Source: Rutpela maculata (taxonomy: Eukaryota; Arthropoda; Insecta; Coleoptera; Cerambycidae). Taken from it: a stretch of 64,000 bases of DNA. Of the stretch, positions 42,283 to 53,829 are shown one piece after another; the stretch's first letter is position 1, and every line of letters starts with the position of its first letter. The stretch is from positions 136,229,460 through 136,293,459 of the forward strand of contig OW386292.2 in assembly GCA_936432065.2 (NCBI GenBank), given 5' to 3'. Made by a program: the position numbers and the translations under genes. Under the pieces are notes generated by a model, which worked only from the letters and a program-made list of their open reading frames with translations, was not told where the DNA came from and did no database searches.

Positions 42283-42503
42283 TTTAATTACCTTGTTAAC
42301 CTTGAAAAGTGAAAGTTGATTAAAAGTGAAAGTTGATTAGGTCATTAACGCTAATGAGGTAATTAAGTCGTTAACCTAATGCGTCTTTAATTACCGTTGG
42401 AAAAAACCCCAGCGGATATTTGGAATTCCCCACTGCTTTTGGAAAGTGTAGTGATTTCACTTTAATCAACTTTCACTTTTCAAGGTTAACAAGGTAATTA
42501 AAA
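42283..42503. repeat. Subterminal palindrome of the Polinton end
   Basis: TTAATTACCTTGTTAACCTT with AAAAGTGAAAGTTGATT (twice in tandem) reappears inverted at 42,461-42,503, so the first 250 bases can fold into a hairpin. The same structure exists at the right end (about 56,119-56,339). Confidence 0.8.
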
Positions 42504-42716
42504 TTATGAAAGTACAGTGACGTAACAAATTGGTGGAATTTTTTGGGTGATTAAAGCTCGATTAAGATACGTTTTATTAATATAAAAACACGCAATCTTG
42601 AGCAGCTAGTATTCAGTGTTCAACAAGTCTTCAAGAAAACATAGTAAATACGTATTTAAAAAGGCGCGTTCGTGAGTATCCAGTATTCGATAAGTTTTTC
42701 AAGAAACGTGATAAAT

Positions 42717-44221
42717 ATGTATTCAAATACCTACAGTAAGAAGAGTTATGGTGTACAGGGTGCGAGAAAAAGTAAACCATATTTAAGATCGGCCGATTCT
42801 GATTATAGAAGAGACCGTCCAAATCAACAATCAACCGCACCGAGCGCTGCAGTTTTAGATGACGGATTTGACATTCCAGACTCAATGTGGGAGTTAATGG
42901 ATCAAAAAATGAATGGATTGGAAAAAGACGAGGCTTATTTAGAAACATACGAGAGGAAGAGACTATTCCAGGAGAAGAGGTATCCATCAGCGGCGACTGG
43001 TGAAATTTCAATATTTTTTTTCTCGTCTGTGGCGCATGGGACCCATACGAAATTTGGGAAATAACATCTAGAGAAGCACTTCTCTAATGACCCCTAAAAA
43101 ATTTTGAAAAAGCAGTTTGCGAAAAAATTTTTGAAAATTTGCTAGCCTCCCCTGGGTCTAGGGACCCCTGTTTACTTTTATTTTTTTTTGTCATATGCAT
43201 TTGACTTTTCATAAAAATGCATCGACAGATTTTAGAGTTTGTGAAAATATTTTCATTACTAACTGAAATACAATGAACTGAAATTTTGTAATTTACAATT
43301 TAACAAATTACAATATTTCAATTCGTTGTATCTCAGTTAGTAATGAAAATATTTTCACAAACTCCAAAATCTGTCGATGCATTTTTATGAAAAGTCAAAT
43401 GCATATGACAAAAAAAAATAAAAGTAAACAGGGGTCCCTAGACCCAGGGGAGGCTAGCGAATTTTCAAAAATTTTTTCGCAAACTGCTTTTTCAAAATTT
43501 TTTAGGGGTCATTAGAGAAGTGCTTCTCTAGATGTTATTTCCCAAGTTTCGTATGGGTCCCATGCGCCACAGACGAGAAAAAAAATATTGAAATTTCACC
43601 AGCCGCCACTGGTATCCATTAAACCGTAGTGCAAGTAAAGTGGTTTCTGTCGGTCTCGACCCATTTTTACATTTTAACCCTTGCTTAAAAATTATTAAAA
43701 ATGGCATGGATATAGGCACCAGCTTTAATATTCAGACATTTTCGGCGCTCACAAAAACCCTACCGGACATCTTAAACCATATTCAGGCACCCGCTAACAG
43801 GATAACCAAGTTTGATTTATTAGATTATACAATTGAGATAGTATCACAGGAAATGGTTAAATTCGTACCTAAGATAGGTAGTACTTTTGAATTGTATCTA
43901 GGCTTAATATCTTTAAAGCAGCTATTTAAAATGAGTGGTTTTTTAAATAAAAGTCTACAACAGCTAGAGATTTCATCACCGTTCCAGGACATGAATAGTT
44001 TTAAAACATTTCTAAACGATATAGGGAGTGATATTATTGAAAAGAATGCCTGTGAAACTTTCGACGACGCGTTTATTTTAAACTTTTTGGAAAAAAATAA
44101 CCAATATAGAAATGTTAGCTATATCTATACAGAGTTGTTATTCAACTTTAACAGTTTTATTTGTAAATCTATACGTAAGGCTATATCACATATGTTAGAA
44201 ACTAACCAGTTTTATATATAA
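42717..44221 (+). pseudogene. Polinton gene of unknown function, left copy, split by a MITE
   Basis: Two halves (42,717-42,987 and 43,612-44,221) of one frame are separated by the 624-bp palindromic MITE and its 8-bp duplication. The right-arm copy is continuous, showing the original form. The MITE supplies stop codons, so this copy is broken. A GTG at 42,672 in the same frame is a weaker start candidate. No family recognised. Confidence 0.85.
42988..43611. mobile_element. Palindromic hAT MITE, copy 2, inside the Polinton gene
   Basis: 624 bp; ends CAGCGGCGACTGGTGAAATT and inverted CAGTGGCGGCTGGTGAAATT; target duplication GTATCCAT (42980-42987, 43612-43619), which is present once at the matching place in the right arm. 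Interior arms match the element at 37,338. It landed after the arms had formed. Confidence 0.93.
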
Positions 44222-44377
44222 ATAATAATAATGTACATGTGCAATTATGTATTTGCTAGAGAAAATAATAAAATATTTATAAAAAATACATGTGTTTATT
44301 ATAGCAAATAAGAGAAAAAAATAGTCACTCCACTGTTAAACGCTAAGGTGTGAACATATTACAGTTAAATAATAATA

Positions 44378-44941
44378 ATGGATCTATCTTTTAAACACCC
44401 TTTTACAGCAATTATTGCTGGTCCCACATCCTGTGGAAAATCGGTTTTCACAACCAAGTTTATCGAAAATATAGAGGAAATGTGTAGTGTTCCGTTTAAG
44501 CATATAGTGTGGTATTATGACGAGTGGCAGCCATTATATATTAAAACATCAAACATTTTATACAAGCAGGGTCTTCCCGATATGAGTGATTTTAGCGGCG
44601 AGGAAACCACTCTGATTATAATTGATGATTTAATGAGAGAGGCAGGTGGCAGCATTGTGGACATATTCACAAAAGGGAGTCATCATAGAAATTTAAGTGT
44701 TTTTTATATCACTCAAAATTTGTTTCACCAAGGTAAGGGTCAGAGAGATATATCTCTGAATGCCAACTATATAGTATATTTTAAAAACCCACGAGATAAG
44801 GCCCAAATATCACACTCAGCTAGGCAGGTCTACCCAGAAAATTCAAGATTTATTCAGGATGCATATAACGATGCGACGTCACGACCACACGGTTATTTAT
44901 TATTTGACTTGAAACCAGTATGTGATAATGGTGATCATTAA
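44378..44941 (+). CDS. Polinton packaging ATPase (FtsK/HerA, A32-like), left copy
   Basis: 187 residues, complete from ATG to TAA. Walker A is AGPTSCGKS (about residues 14-22), Walker B is TLIIIDDLM (about 77-85), and a sensor-like FYITQN (about 109-114) follows GSHHRNLSV. The C-terminal part has the family's KNPRD, RQVYP and HGYLLFDL blocks. In Polintons and related viruses this enzyme packages DNA into capsids. Length is shorter than typical ATPases of the class (about 200-230) but all motifs are present. No splice sites needed. Its twin in the right arm is frameshifted. Confidence 0.93.
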   Translation: MDLSFKHPFTAIIAGPTSCGKSVFTTKFIENIEEMCSVPFKHIVWYYDEWQPLYIKTSNILYKQGLPDMSDFSGEETTLIIIDDLMREAGGSIVDIFTKGSHHRNLSVFYITQNLFHQGKGQRDISLNANYIVYFKNPRDKAQISHSARQVYPENSRFIQDAYNDATSRPHGYLLFDLKPVCDNGDH

Positions 44942-44994
44942 CCCTAAATAAAGAATAATCGGGTCTAGAATGTTTATATAATTATTTATAATTT

Positions 44995-45425
44995 ATGTCA
45001 ATAAATTTTCAAGAAACGTGGTAAAATATGTGTTAAAACGCTACGGGTTGTGAATCCTGGGATAACGACGATTTCCCAAGCTACAACCCTTTACAGGATA
45101 TAGAAACAAAGAATGTTTTGAGGAGTGCGTTTTCTGTAATAGGAAAGTCTAAAAAAACCAAGAAGTTCCACGTAACAGAACGAAAATGACTACGTAAGCT
45201 TGACGAAAAAGAGCAACTTCAAAAGAAAACATTTGAAATAGATAGTACAGAACAGAACTTAAGGTGACTGACTATTCGCGGAGATTTTACAAGTTTTGGT
45301 GTATCTAGGTTTAATATATTTAAAGCACCTGTTTAAAATGAGTTGTTTTTTAAATAATAGTCCACATCAGCTAGAACTTTCACTGCCGCTCCAGGACATA
45401 GCTGGTTTTGAAACATTTTCTTATC
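44995..45425 (+). pseudogene. Decayed second copy of the unidentified Polinton gene
   Basis: Begins with the same TTTTCAAGAAACGTG leader as the main gene. Broken frames follow: SWDNDDFPSYNPLQDIE, VIGKSKKTKKF with a stop, and then HLFKMSCFLNNS and LPLQDIAGFETF, which match a block of the intact gene. The middle is deleted. It shows an old tandem duplication within the element, preserved in both arms. Confidence 0.65.
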
Positions 45426-47116
45426 TTTAAATAAAAGTATACAATAAGTATTTTTGGTCTTTCTTTCTTTTATTTTATATTTATATTTGTAGACTATGTA
45501 AACATTATTTGTCTTACACACACAGCTAACCGAAAATAGTACTAGGCTTTTTAATTAAAGGTTTTCTAATATTGGTTGGTCGTGATACAAAACAACAAAA
45601 ATTGCTCTATCATAATATGATACAGGAAAGCTTATTTTAAAAAATAAAATGTACAATAAGTTTCTTCGTTCTGTTTTTGAAAAAACTATGAATGATATTT
45701 ATGCAAGTTTTTTTTTAATAAATAATAAAAATCATGGCTTTTGCAAAAATAAAGAATCATAAAAAAGTAAATACAAACTACCAGAATTACACCTAAATGT
45801 ATTAAATAACTTTATTTCCATAAACAATACTACATCACCGAGTGTAAAAAATTTCAACAGGTCTGATTTGATAGAACACAGACAGAAATTTTTCCTCTTA
45901 TTTTAAAAATCTACAGCAAGTTAAGTAACTTCACACTGGAAGGTTTTTTAAAAAACATGTTTTCAAGTTATTTTTGTTCTTTCTTTTTTATCATGATACG
46001 TTTTTTTCGTTCTTTTGTTTTTGAAAAACTATGAATGTGTATTTATTTTAATAATAATGGAAAAATATTAGTACTTAGATAGGTCAAGAGTTAGGAAATA
46101 AACTGTATGTGATGATGAAAATAAACGCTGGAAAAAAAATGTGTTTTAATTTTACTTATTAGAAATAGTTCTTAAACAGAATTTTTTAGAGAGATGAAGT
46201 CATTTTATTCGCAACACGAGTAAACAGTTTTTACAAATTCATTAATACCATTTTTTTTTTTACTTAAAGCTAATAAAAATAATATGCATTATTGATCACA
46301 AATTTTTGTGTTCGTTTGAAAATACATAAAAATAATTGTTTTCCGCTTTCTGTTTCGTTTCCAACAAAGTATTGGAAAGTATTCCCACTAAACACACTCT
46401 GCCACATCCACATTATAGCCACTCACATTTTAGTGGTTTTTGTAAATGGCAAAGCATCACATCACCGTGATGACACTCTTTGGACCGTTTTAGAACGTTC
46501 ACATTATAACCACTCCCATGTCAGTGGAGATTGGGATGTCCACAATCACCACATCATTTTAATGATACATTTTAAAACGTGGATGTAACTAACTGAGCCA
46601 CCACTCACTTTGGTATCACCATCTCTTACAAAATAGCGACCACCGCCGGCAGCGCCACTAGTCTAGTACTACTACTGTCATCTCCAGTTTACACTTGTCT
46701 GTGTTCTATTAACGACGTTGACGTCAATAAACTTTAGTTTTAATGTTTTTGGTTTTTGTTTGGTAAATATCAACACATTTTTACGAAAAGGTAAGTACCT
46801 ACTTGTATTAGCTACATTGTTACTATGAAATGTATTCTTATTTTATACCTTGCCTGTAATTTTCATGTTTGGTGACATATCGAATGACATCATTAAAATT
46901 CAAGGGAAAAAAGCTAATTTATCATTTAACATAATATATTTTGGTTAACACTGGTTATTTATTTTTCAATTACAGAATACTTTCGAATTCATAATTTAGT
47001 TTTTGTACCACATTAGGTATACCAATAGGTACAGTGTTGTCTCCATGTCATCCACACGGCGTGCCCCATTTGATATTCGACGAGATTATTAGGTACATTT
47101 TGTGTGCTATCAATGA

Positions 47117-47662
47117 AATTGGGGATCTGGTGCACTTTAGGTATCTCTGATTTTTCAAATTTTCTGACAAGTAGTGAATAGAATATAGGGAATAGGGCAC
47201 ATTTAAGCAAAAAAAATCCATAAATTGATAAGAAAAAAAATGTGAAAGTTACGGGACCGCGGAGCGAAAAGGGTAAAGTATTGCAATTGCCTCGTAACCT
47301 ATGTTGCTTTTCATTATTAAAAAAAAGGAACATAACACAACCTTAACCTAACCTAACTAACTTTACAGAGCTCACACATAAATCATAATTTTTAAGGAGC
47401 TGAAACATATTAATAAGTACATATACCTATTTAAGTAGTATAGTGTCCTTGCCCTATATAATTTTCATAACAGCAATACATTTACTTTCCTCGGCTCCCT
47501 TGTCGCTAACTGGTCCCGTAACTTTCACATTTTTTTTCTCAACAATTTATAGTTCATCCATAAATTTTTTTGCTTAAATGTGCCCTATTCCCTATATTCT
47601 ATTCATTACTTGTTAGAAAATTTGAAAAATCGGGGATACCTAAAGTGCACCAGACCCCATAC
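47117..47662. mobile_element. Palindromic repeat, about 150-bp arms
   Basis: CTGGTGCACTTTAGGTATC and inverted GATACCTAAAGTGCACCAG at the ends, then matching ATTCCCTATATTCTATTCA and GTAACTTTCACATTTTTTT. Non-coding interior. Confidence 0.7.
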
Positions 47663-47819
47663 ACGAATATTATCAGGCGTGACTGAAAAACTACGTAGCT
47701 TAGCTAAGATTGTTGGTAGAAAGAAAACACCTATTATTTTAGTACCCGAATCCGAGGATTGTCTAATTATATCTATAGTATAAATACCCTAGTCAAATTA
47801 GAACAAATTTCGACGTTTG

Positions 47820-49435
47820 ACGAAAAAAACTGATAAACTGTTTAAATTTGGCAAATATGTTCATTTAGGCTTACCTACTATTAAACATACTAAAAGTCCC
47901 CAGCCCAAACTGTTGCGCTTGAGCCACCATCTTGGAGAAATGGCGGTCCGATTCAGTTTACTGCTTATATCTTTCTAACCATTAGCGATATCGAAATTAT
48001 GTTTATATACAAAATAAAGGTTATAAAATTCTGTACAAAAAGTGTTATATGCATTTCATCGACACGTTTCAACAATTGTGAATATCACTCGTATATAATT
48101 AAAATATATTGTATTGTCATAAAATACGGGACAACTTTCAAAATGTCTTTTCTGTCAGTCCGTCTGCCTCTTCGTCTGTCATGTCTCTTGTAAGCTAAAT
48201 AACTTAAAAAAGAAAAGTCTGGTTTTATTGAAATTTGGACAATAAATTAGTGTTAGCTATAAGAAGCCCCAGCAATTAAAAAAAAAATCGATCAGTAAGT
48301 ACGTTATGATTGTAGGTTTAAGTGACATACTTGCAATTTTAATGATCTCCCGATGATACCATCTTGATTGTCGAAACGTTGGTCAGTATACTGTGCAGTA
48401 TCTCTGTATTTTTAGCATCTTATCAAAGGTGTTACAACACTCTTCACATGCCTTTTTTTCATAAAATGTTTTATAACCTTTATATTTACTAATCGATTTT
48501 TTCAAAATCAATAGAGTTTTTCCTTTAGTTAACACTAACTTACTGTTCAAATTTCAATAAGATTGGACTCTTCTCTTTTAAATTATCATACTCACAAAAA
48601 GTGTCGTGGGCGAGCGTAGAGGCGACTTCAATGTGAATATCAGTCGATATTCCGTTGAAGCAACGTCGACCGCGGTTAGTACTTGGATGGGGTCCCATCT
48701 TGGGAAATACAGCGTTCTCGTCTCACCTTCTAGCAGCTTGTATATCAGTGTATACGCAGAAGTTACGTAATTTCAGACGAGAATTACGTAGTGGATATAC
48801 CATCCTTCGGAGGGGATGTAAAGCAGGCGGTCCCTTGTCTATTAAATGTTAGGCAAGTAAAAGATCCCTACTCTTCTTAAGGGAAGAGGTTCGGCAAAAT
48901 TTCCAGGTTGGGGGTAGTTCGTCTCCTGGCATCGGTGATAGGCCCTGGTAGCGGAAATAGGCTGACGTTAAATAGTTAAAAAAAAAGTGTCGTACAGAGA
49001 GAGACAGATGGACAAATTGGCAGACTGACAAACAGATATTCGACGGATATTTTAAAGTTATTGGGAATACTAGAATTAACATAATAATATGATTTTTTTT
49101 TACGAGTGATTTCCGGTTTAGAAATGTGTTGATCAAATGTAATTTCCTATTTTAGAAGATGATAATAATAATAGATACGGGAAAATATTATATTACATTT
49201 TTTATAGAGAATTTTATAAGCTTTACTTTTTATTAGAGACTTAATTTCGATATCTCTAATGGTTAGCGAGACATAAGAAAAAAAACTTAATCTGAGCACC
49301 ATTTTTTCAAGATGGCGGCGCGAGCGTAAGAGATAGAGTTGACGACTTTAAGTATGTTTAAACAGTGGGCCTTAATGAACATCTCTGCCAAGTTTCAAAA
49401 CTTTAGGTATCAGTTTTTTTTCTCTAATCCTGCCT
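47820..49435. mobile_element. Imperfect fold-back element carrying a 5S-SINE
   Basis: Arms 47,820-48,000 and 49,240-49,435 share TAACCATTAGCGATATCGAAAT-like and GCCACCATCTTGGAGAAATGG-like words inverted, with many differences, so it is older than its neighbours. The 5S-SINE copy D lies inside. Confidence 0.55.
48608..48981 (+). repeat. 5S rRNA-derived SINE, copy D (full length)
   Basis: Head GGGCGAGCGTAGAGGCG, 5S-like segment GCGGTTAGTACTTGGATGGG and CTTGGGAAATACAGCGTTCT, family body, then an A-rich tail. AAAAAGTGTCGT flanks both sides (48596-48607, 48982-48993). Located inside the Polinton centre, so inserted later. Confidence 0.9.
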
Positions 49436-50033
49436 ATTTAACTGGAATAATTTAGGTACTTATACATTTTTTTCTATTTTAGAATGTTATAATAGACAAT
49501 TAAAACTATCTTCGTTCGTGGGGCTTCTGGCAGTGGCAGTATAATGAGAGAAAAGATGGTAAGTTTATATAAGTTCTAAAACCTTAGACATTTTGCATTT
49601 GAATTTTGTGCAAACTGCTGTTTTTACCAATTTTTTCTGTAGCTATAAGGCTCTATAAAAAAAATATATTCTTTATTGTTTCATATTGAAATACTCGTTT
49701 CGGTAATGAGAAACTTCACCTTCAGTTTTTTTTTGCTTAATTTTTAATTTAGTGTATACTTAGTGTCATATTTTAAGTCTCATCGAAACTTTATTATTTT
49801 GCTAGAGATAGAATTCAAATGGTGTCCACGAATCAAGAGTGATACAAAGTTCAAATAAATTTAGATCCGTATTCTGCATGCCCTGCTAGAATCAAATTCT
49901 GAATTCGTATCTTTATTGCTAATTCATGTTTTACAAAATAGTAGTTTATTTTCAATCGTCATCTTTTTTTTTTTATATTTTCAATAGTGTCAATGAAGTT
50001 GTTCTAAAGATGTAAGCTATTAAAATTAAATTT
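49436..50033. other. AT-rich DNA inside the Polinton centre
   Basis: No gene or RNA supported; a short snRNA-like word is discussed under rejected items. Confidence 0.45.
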
Positions 50034-50727
50034 AATTACTTCCACAACCAGTCGAAGTATGGTAACGACAAAAAAATTTTTGAAAATGTTTATTATTCAG
50101 ATAGGCTTAGAATGTCATGAAACGTTGAGATTTTAAATTTGAGCGAAAAAAAAATTTCTGTCTGTCGGTCTGTAACTTTTTTTGTGCCCACGTTTGATTG
50201 ACTTGAAATTTGGTACACGTATGTACTTTAACGGGATCTGGAACTAGATTATATTTTCATCTTATTCCGTCGAAGGGTTGGGGGGTAAAAAGTGGTAAAT
50301 AGGGGGTAGATTGGGGGTAAATCGGTAAATCAAGCAGGTAAGAGTCCATAAAATTGGTATTTAGTAATACAAGAGAAGCTAAGGTTTAAAGAAATTTTTT
50401 GGCATTAGCCACCCCCATTACCACCTCTACTCCATTATTAAAGGAGATGGAAATAAAATTGTGATTTAGTGTGTGTACAAGAACCAAAAGTCTCAAAATA
50501 TTCTTTCTACTTCATCCACCTCCACTTCTACCCCCCTATCACCACCCCCACCCCACTACCGTGTGGGATATCGTTTTATGGGTTTTTGGGGTAGACGATT
50601 TCAAATATTATATTATTAAAGTTCTATAAACAATTATTTCCACTTACAAAATTTTTTCGTTATGAGAGACTTGGATAGAAAATCTGGATGTGGAAGTAGT
50701 GATTCCTTGGGCAGCGGTTTTTTACTT
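50034..50727 (+). repeat. Interspersed repeat family A, copy 3
   Basis: Follows copy 2 (20,612) with many small changes: ACTTCCACAACCAGTCGAAG at the start, GGGGGTAAA words, a CCACCCCCACCCCACTACCG segment and the end TGGATGTGGAAGTAGTGATT. Non-coding. Confidence 0.7.
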
Positions 50728-51404
50728 TAATAACAAAACGAGTGTGTGGTTGAACTTGAAATTACCACTACCAACACTCAGCTTTTAACATTATTTTTAC
50801 TGACATAAATGATACCAAATCTTATTAAACATTTTTAAACTGTGATAATTAATTTTTTATAAATTTTTAGATGTGGTATGAAAAATAGTTCCAGCCACAG
50901 CAGACTTTGACTATGAGATAATTGTGACACTTAATCCGTTATAGGGATCAAAGAAGATCAAGAAAGAAATAGCTAGGTGAATTTATATTATAAGGCATAC
51001 CTGTAATCATATCTTGAATATATAGTGTTTCGGAAATGTTTGTTTCATTGATCACTTCAAATTTATTTAATACTTTTTATGTTTTTAAATCTAATTTCTA
51101 TTATTTTACTTAGAGGCATTTTCTGGGACCCCACTTTAGTGAGTAATATATGTGCTATAAAACGATTAAAATATGGATAGGGATATGTGCAAGATTTATA
51201 AGCAAATAGCAAACGATTATATATGAACTGCCTTTTTATATATTTTCCGAAATCTCAAGAAAAATTTAAGGAAAAGGTAAGTAAAGCGAATGTGAAATAT
51301 ACTTTTTTGTGTAAAATTTCAGCAATATCAGGGTACTTTGATGAAATGTTTTGTTTGAAGTAAGCCATTAAAATAAAAATGAATTGTAAATAAATTATGT
51401 TGCT

Positions 51405-52217
51405 TTATAATGTATATTATAACAACTTGAATGTTACCGCTGAGTTAATTTTAAAATAAATGAAAATAATCTATTTTGCAACAAATAAATCTTCTTTTAT
51501 ATTACGAAAAAATAACTCAATGAAATAACAATGAAAGATTTATATTTATACCCGGCTCCAATATAAAATGATTAATTTTGAATAAATTATGTTTCCTCAT
51601 ATTGAATTTTTTATTGTTTTTAATCGAAAAAAATTATTTCATCAAAGTCGGCTGACGTTTTATACTTAGTGTATGATTTTACATTCTGAACAACTTTTCT
51701 CTTTTTTTTCATTTAGAAAAATAAAGGTGTACTTATTTCTTAAATATTTGTTTACAATCACCCTGTATATCTAAAATTATATTCTCATATACAGCTAATT
51801 ATATATGTAGCTATATTATGCTACGAGAATAATTTTAGGTATGCAGAAGGATTTTGAAACAAATATTTAAGAAATAATATAAGTTCACCTTTATTTTTCA
51901 AAATGAAAAAAAAAAAAAATGTTTTTCAGAATGTAAAATCACACACAAGGTATAAAATGTCAGCCGACTTTAATGAAACAATTTTTTTCGATAAAAAAAC
52001 AATAAAAAATTCAATGAGGAAACATAACTTATTCAAAATTCATCATTTTTTGGAGCCGTATATAAAATATTAATCTTTAATCAGTGATTTTTAAGTTTCA
52101 ATGGAGCTATTTTTTCGTAATATAAAAGTAGATATATTTGTTGCAATATAGATTTTTTTATTTATTTTAAAAGTAATTGGGCGGTAACATTCAAGTTGTT
52201 ATAATATATATTTTTTG
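51405..52217. mobile_element. Palindromic element, about 400-bp arms
   Basis: Arms begin TATTATAACAACTTGAATGT and its inverse and stay alignable almost to the centre (near 51,800), with CAAAGTCGGCTGACGTTTTA against TAAAATGTCAGCCGACTTTA. Non-coding. It makes the Polinton centre largely hairpin-forming. Confidence 0.75.
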
Positions 52218-52589
52218 AACACAATATGATCATATCTATGTCACAAATGAGTGGTACTGATGTGGCTGAAAAGTGGAAAATAAGTAAGTCACTTTTGACG
52301 ACGTGGCTGAGTGCGGCCGTTTAGCGTCACTGTGACGGCATTTCCACGTGGTTGCAAACAAGAATGACGACGTCACTGTTGCAAAAATCACATCATTATG
52401 ATGTTAAAATGATGTGGTTTGGTTTGCTGGGTATCTCGGTATTTTTTTCGAAAACAGATTTATAAAATACCAAAAATTTGTTAATGTGCAATGAAATCTT
52501 TCCAAGTAAAAAATATGTTGTTTGTAGGGTCTTGTTTAAAAAACTGGTTTGCTTCTTTTTATTTTCTCGTTGACAAAAATTTATCTACC

Positions 52590-52866
52590 TAAGGCATAAA
52601 ATAAAAAATACTTTTCAAAACTTTGTTGGAAACCAAACAGAAAACGGGGAACAATTATTTTATGCGTTCCGAAAGAACACAAAAATTTGTGATCAATACT
52701 GCATATTATTTTTATTAGCTTTAAGTAAAAATGGTATTAATGATTTGTAAAAACTATTTACTTATTGTGTTGAGAACAAAATAACATCATCTCTAAAAAC
52801 TCTGTTTAAGAACTATTTCCAATAAGTAAAATTAAGTAATAATTTTTTTCCTGCGTTTATTTTTAT
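52590..52866. repeat. Diverged tandem copy of the inner end of the right arm
   Basis: About 270 bp resembling 52,868-53,150 directly: TTTGTTGGAAACCAAACAGA against TTTGTTGGAAACGAAACAGA, then AACACAAAAATTTGTGATCA in both. Divergence is much higher than between arms. Confidence 0.7.
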
Positions 52867-53829
52867 TTTCATAAAATACTTTCCAATACTTTGTTGGAAA
52901 CGAAACAGAAAGCGGAAAACAATTATTTTTATGTATTTTCAAACGAACACAAAAATTTGTGATCAATAATGCATATTATTTTTATTAGCTTTAAGTAAAA
53001 AAAAATGGTATTAATGAATTTGTAAAAACTGTTTACTCGTGTTGCGAATAAAATGACTTCATCTCTCTAAAAAATTCTGTTTAAGAACTATTTCTAATAA
53101 GTAAAATTAAAACACATTTTTTTTTCCAGCGTTTATTTTCATCATCACATACAGTTTATTTCCTAACTCTTGACCTATCTAAGTACTAATATTTTTCCAT
53201 TATTATTAAAATAAATACACATTCATAGTTTTTCAAAAACAAAAGAACGAAAAAAACGTATCATGATAAAAAAGAAAGAACAAAAATAACTTGAAAACAT
53301 GTTTTTTAAAAAACCTTCCAGTGTGAAGTTACTTAACTTGCTGTAGATTTTTAAAATAAGAGGAAAAATTTCTGTCTGTGTTCTATCAAATCAGACCTGT
53401 TGAAATTTTTTACACTCGGTGATGTAGTATTGTTTATGGAAATAAAGTTATTTAATACATTTAGGTGTAATTCTGGTAGTTTGTATTTACTTTTTTATGA
53501 TTCTTTATTTTTGCAAAAGCCATGATTTTTATTATTTATTAAAAAAAAACTTGCATAAATATCATTCATAGTTTTTTCAAAAACAGAACGAAGAAACTTA
53601 TTGTACATTTTATTTTTTAAAATAAGCTTTTCTGTATCGTATTATGATAGAGCAATTTTTGTTGTTTTGTATCACGACCAACCAATATTAGAAAACCTTT
53701 AATTAAAAAGCCTAGTACTATTTCGGTTAGCTGTGTGTGTAAGACAAATAATGTTTACATAGTCTACAAATATAAATATAAAATAAAAGAAAGAAAGACC
53801 AAAAATACTTATTGTATACTTTTATTTAA

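Larger units (their letters stand above)
42252..46384 (+). repeat. Left inverted arm of the Polinton
   Basis: Matches 56,370-52,875 in reverse complement almost base for base apart from the MITE insertion at 42,988. Contains, in order, a subterminal hairpin, the unidentified gene (split), the ATPase gene (intact) and a decayed second copy of the unidentified gene. Homology to the right arm ends at GGAAAGTATT (46,384). Confidence 0.9.
46385..52874. other. Central segment of the Polinton, no Polinton genes seen
   Basis: Starts CCCACTAAACACACTCTGCC and, inside the right part at about 52,430, has the inverted relative CCCAGCAAACCAAACCACAT, suggesting another element replaced the original centre. 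It holds two palindromes, a fold-back element with a 5S-SINE, and a family A repeat. No polymerase, integrase, protease or capsid frame was seen. Confidence 0.6.

Noticed and set aside
45333..45521. 62-residue frame, identical in both Polinton arms (also 53,735-53,923)
   Set aside because: It is antisense to the decayed duplicate of the unidentified gene, and its identity just reflects arm identity.
48640..48720. Possible 5S rRNA gene
   Set aside because: Only part of 5S is recognisable, followed by a non-5S body, A-rich tail and target duplications: a SINE.
49529..49545. CAGTGGCAGTAT word resembling the 5' end of U4 snRNA
   Set aside because: Only about a dozen bases match; no stem-loops or Sm site follow.
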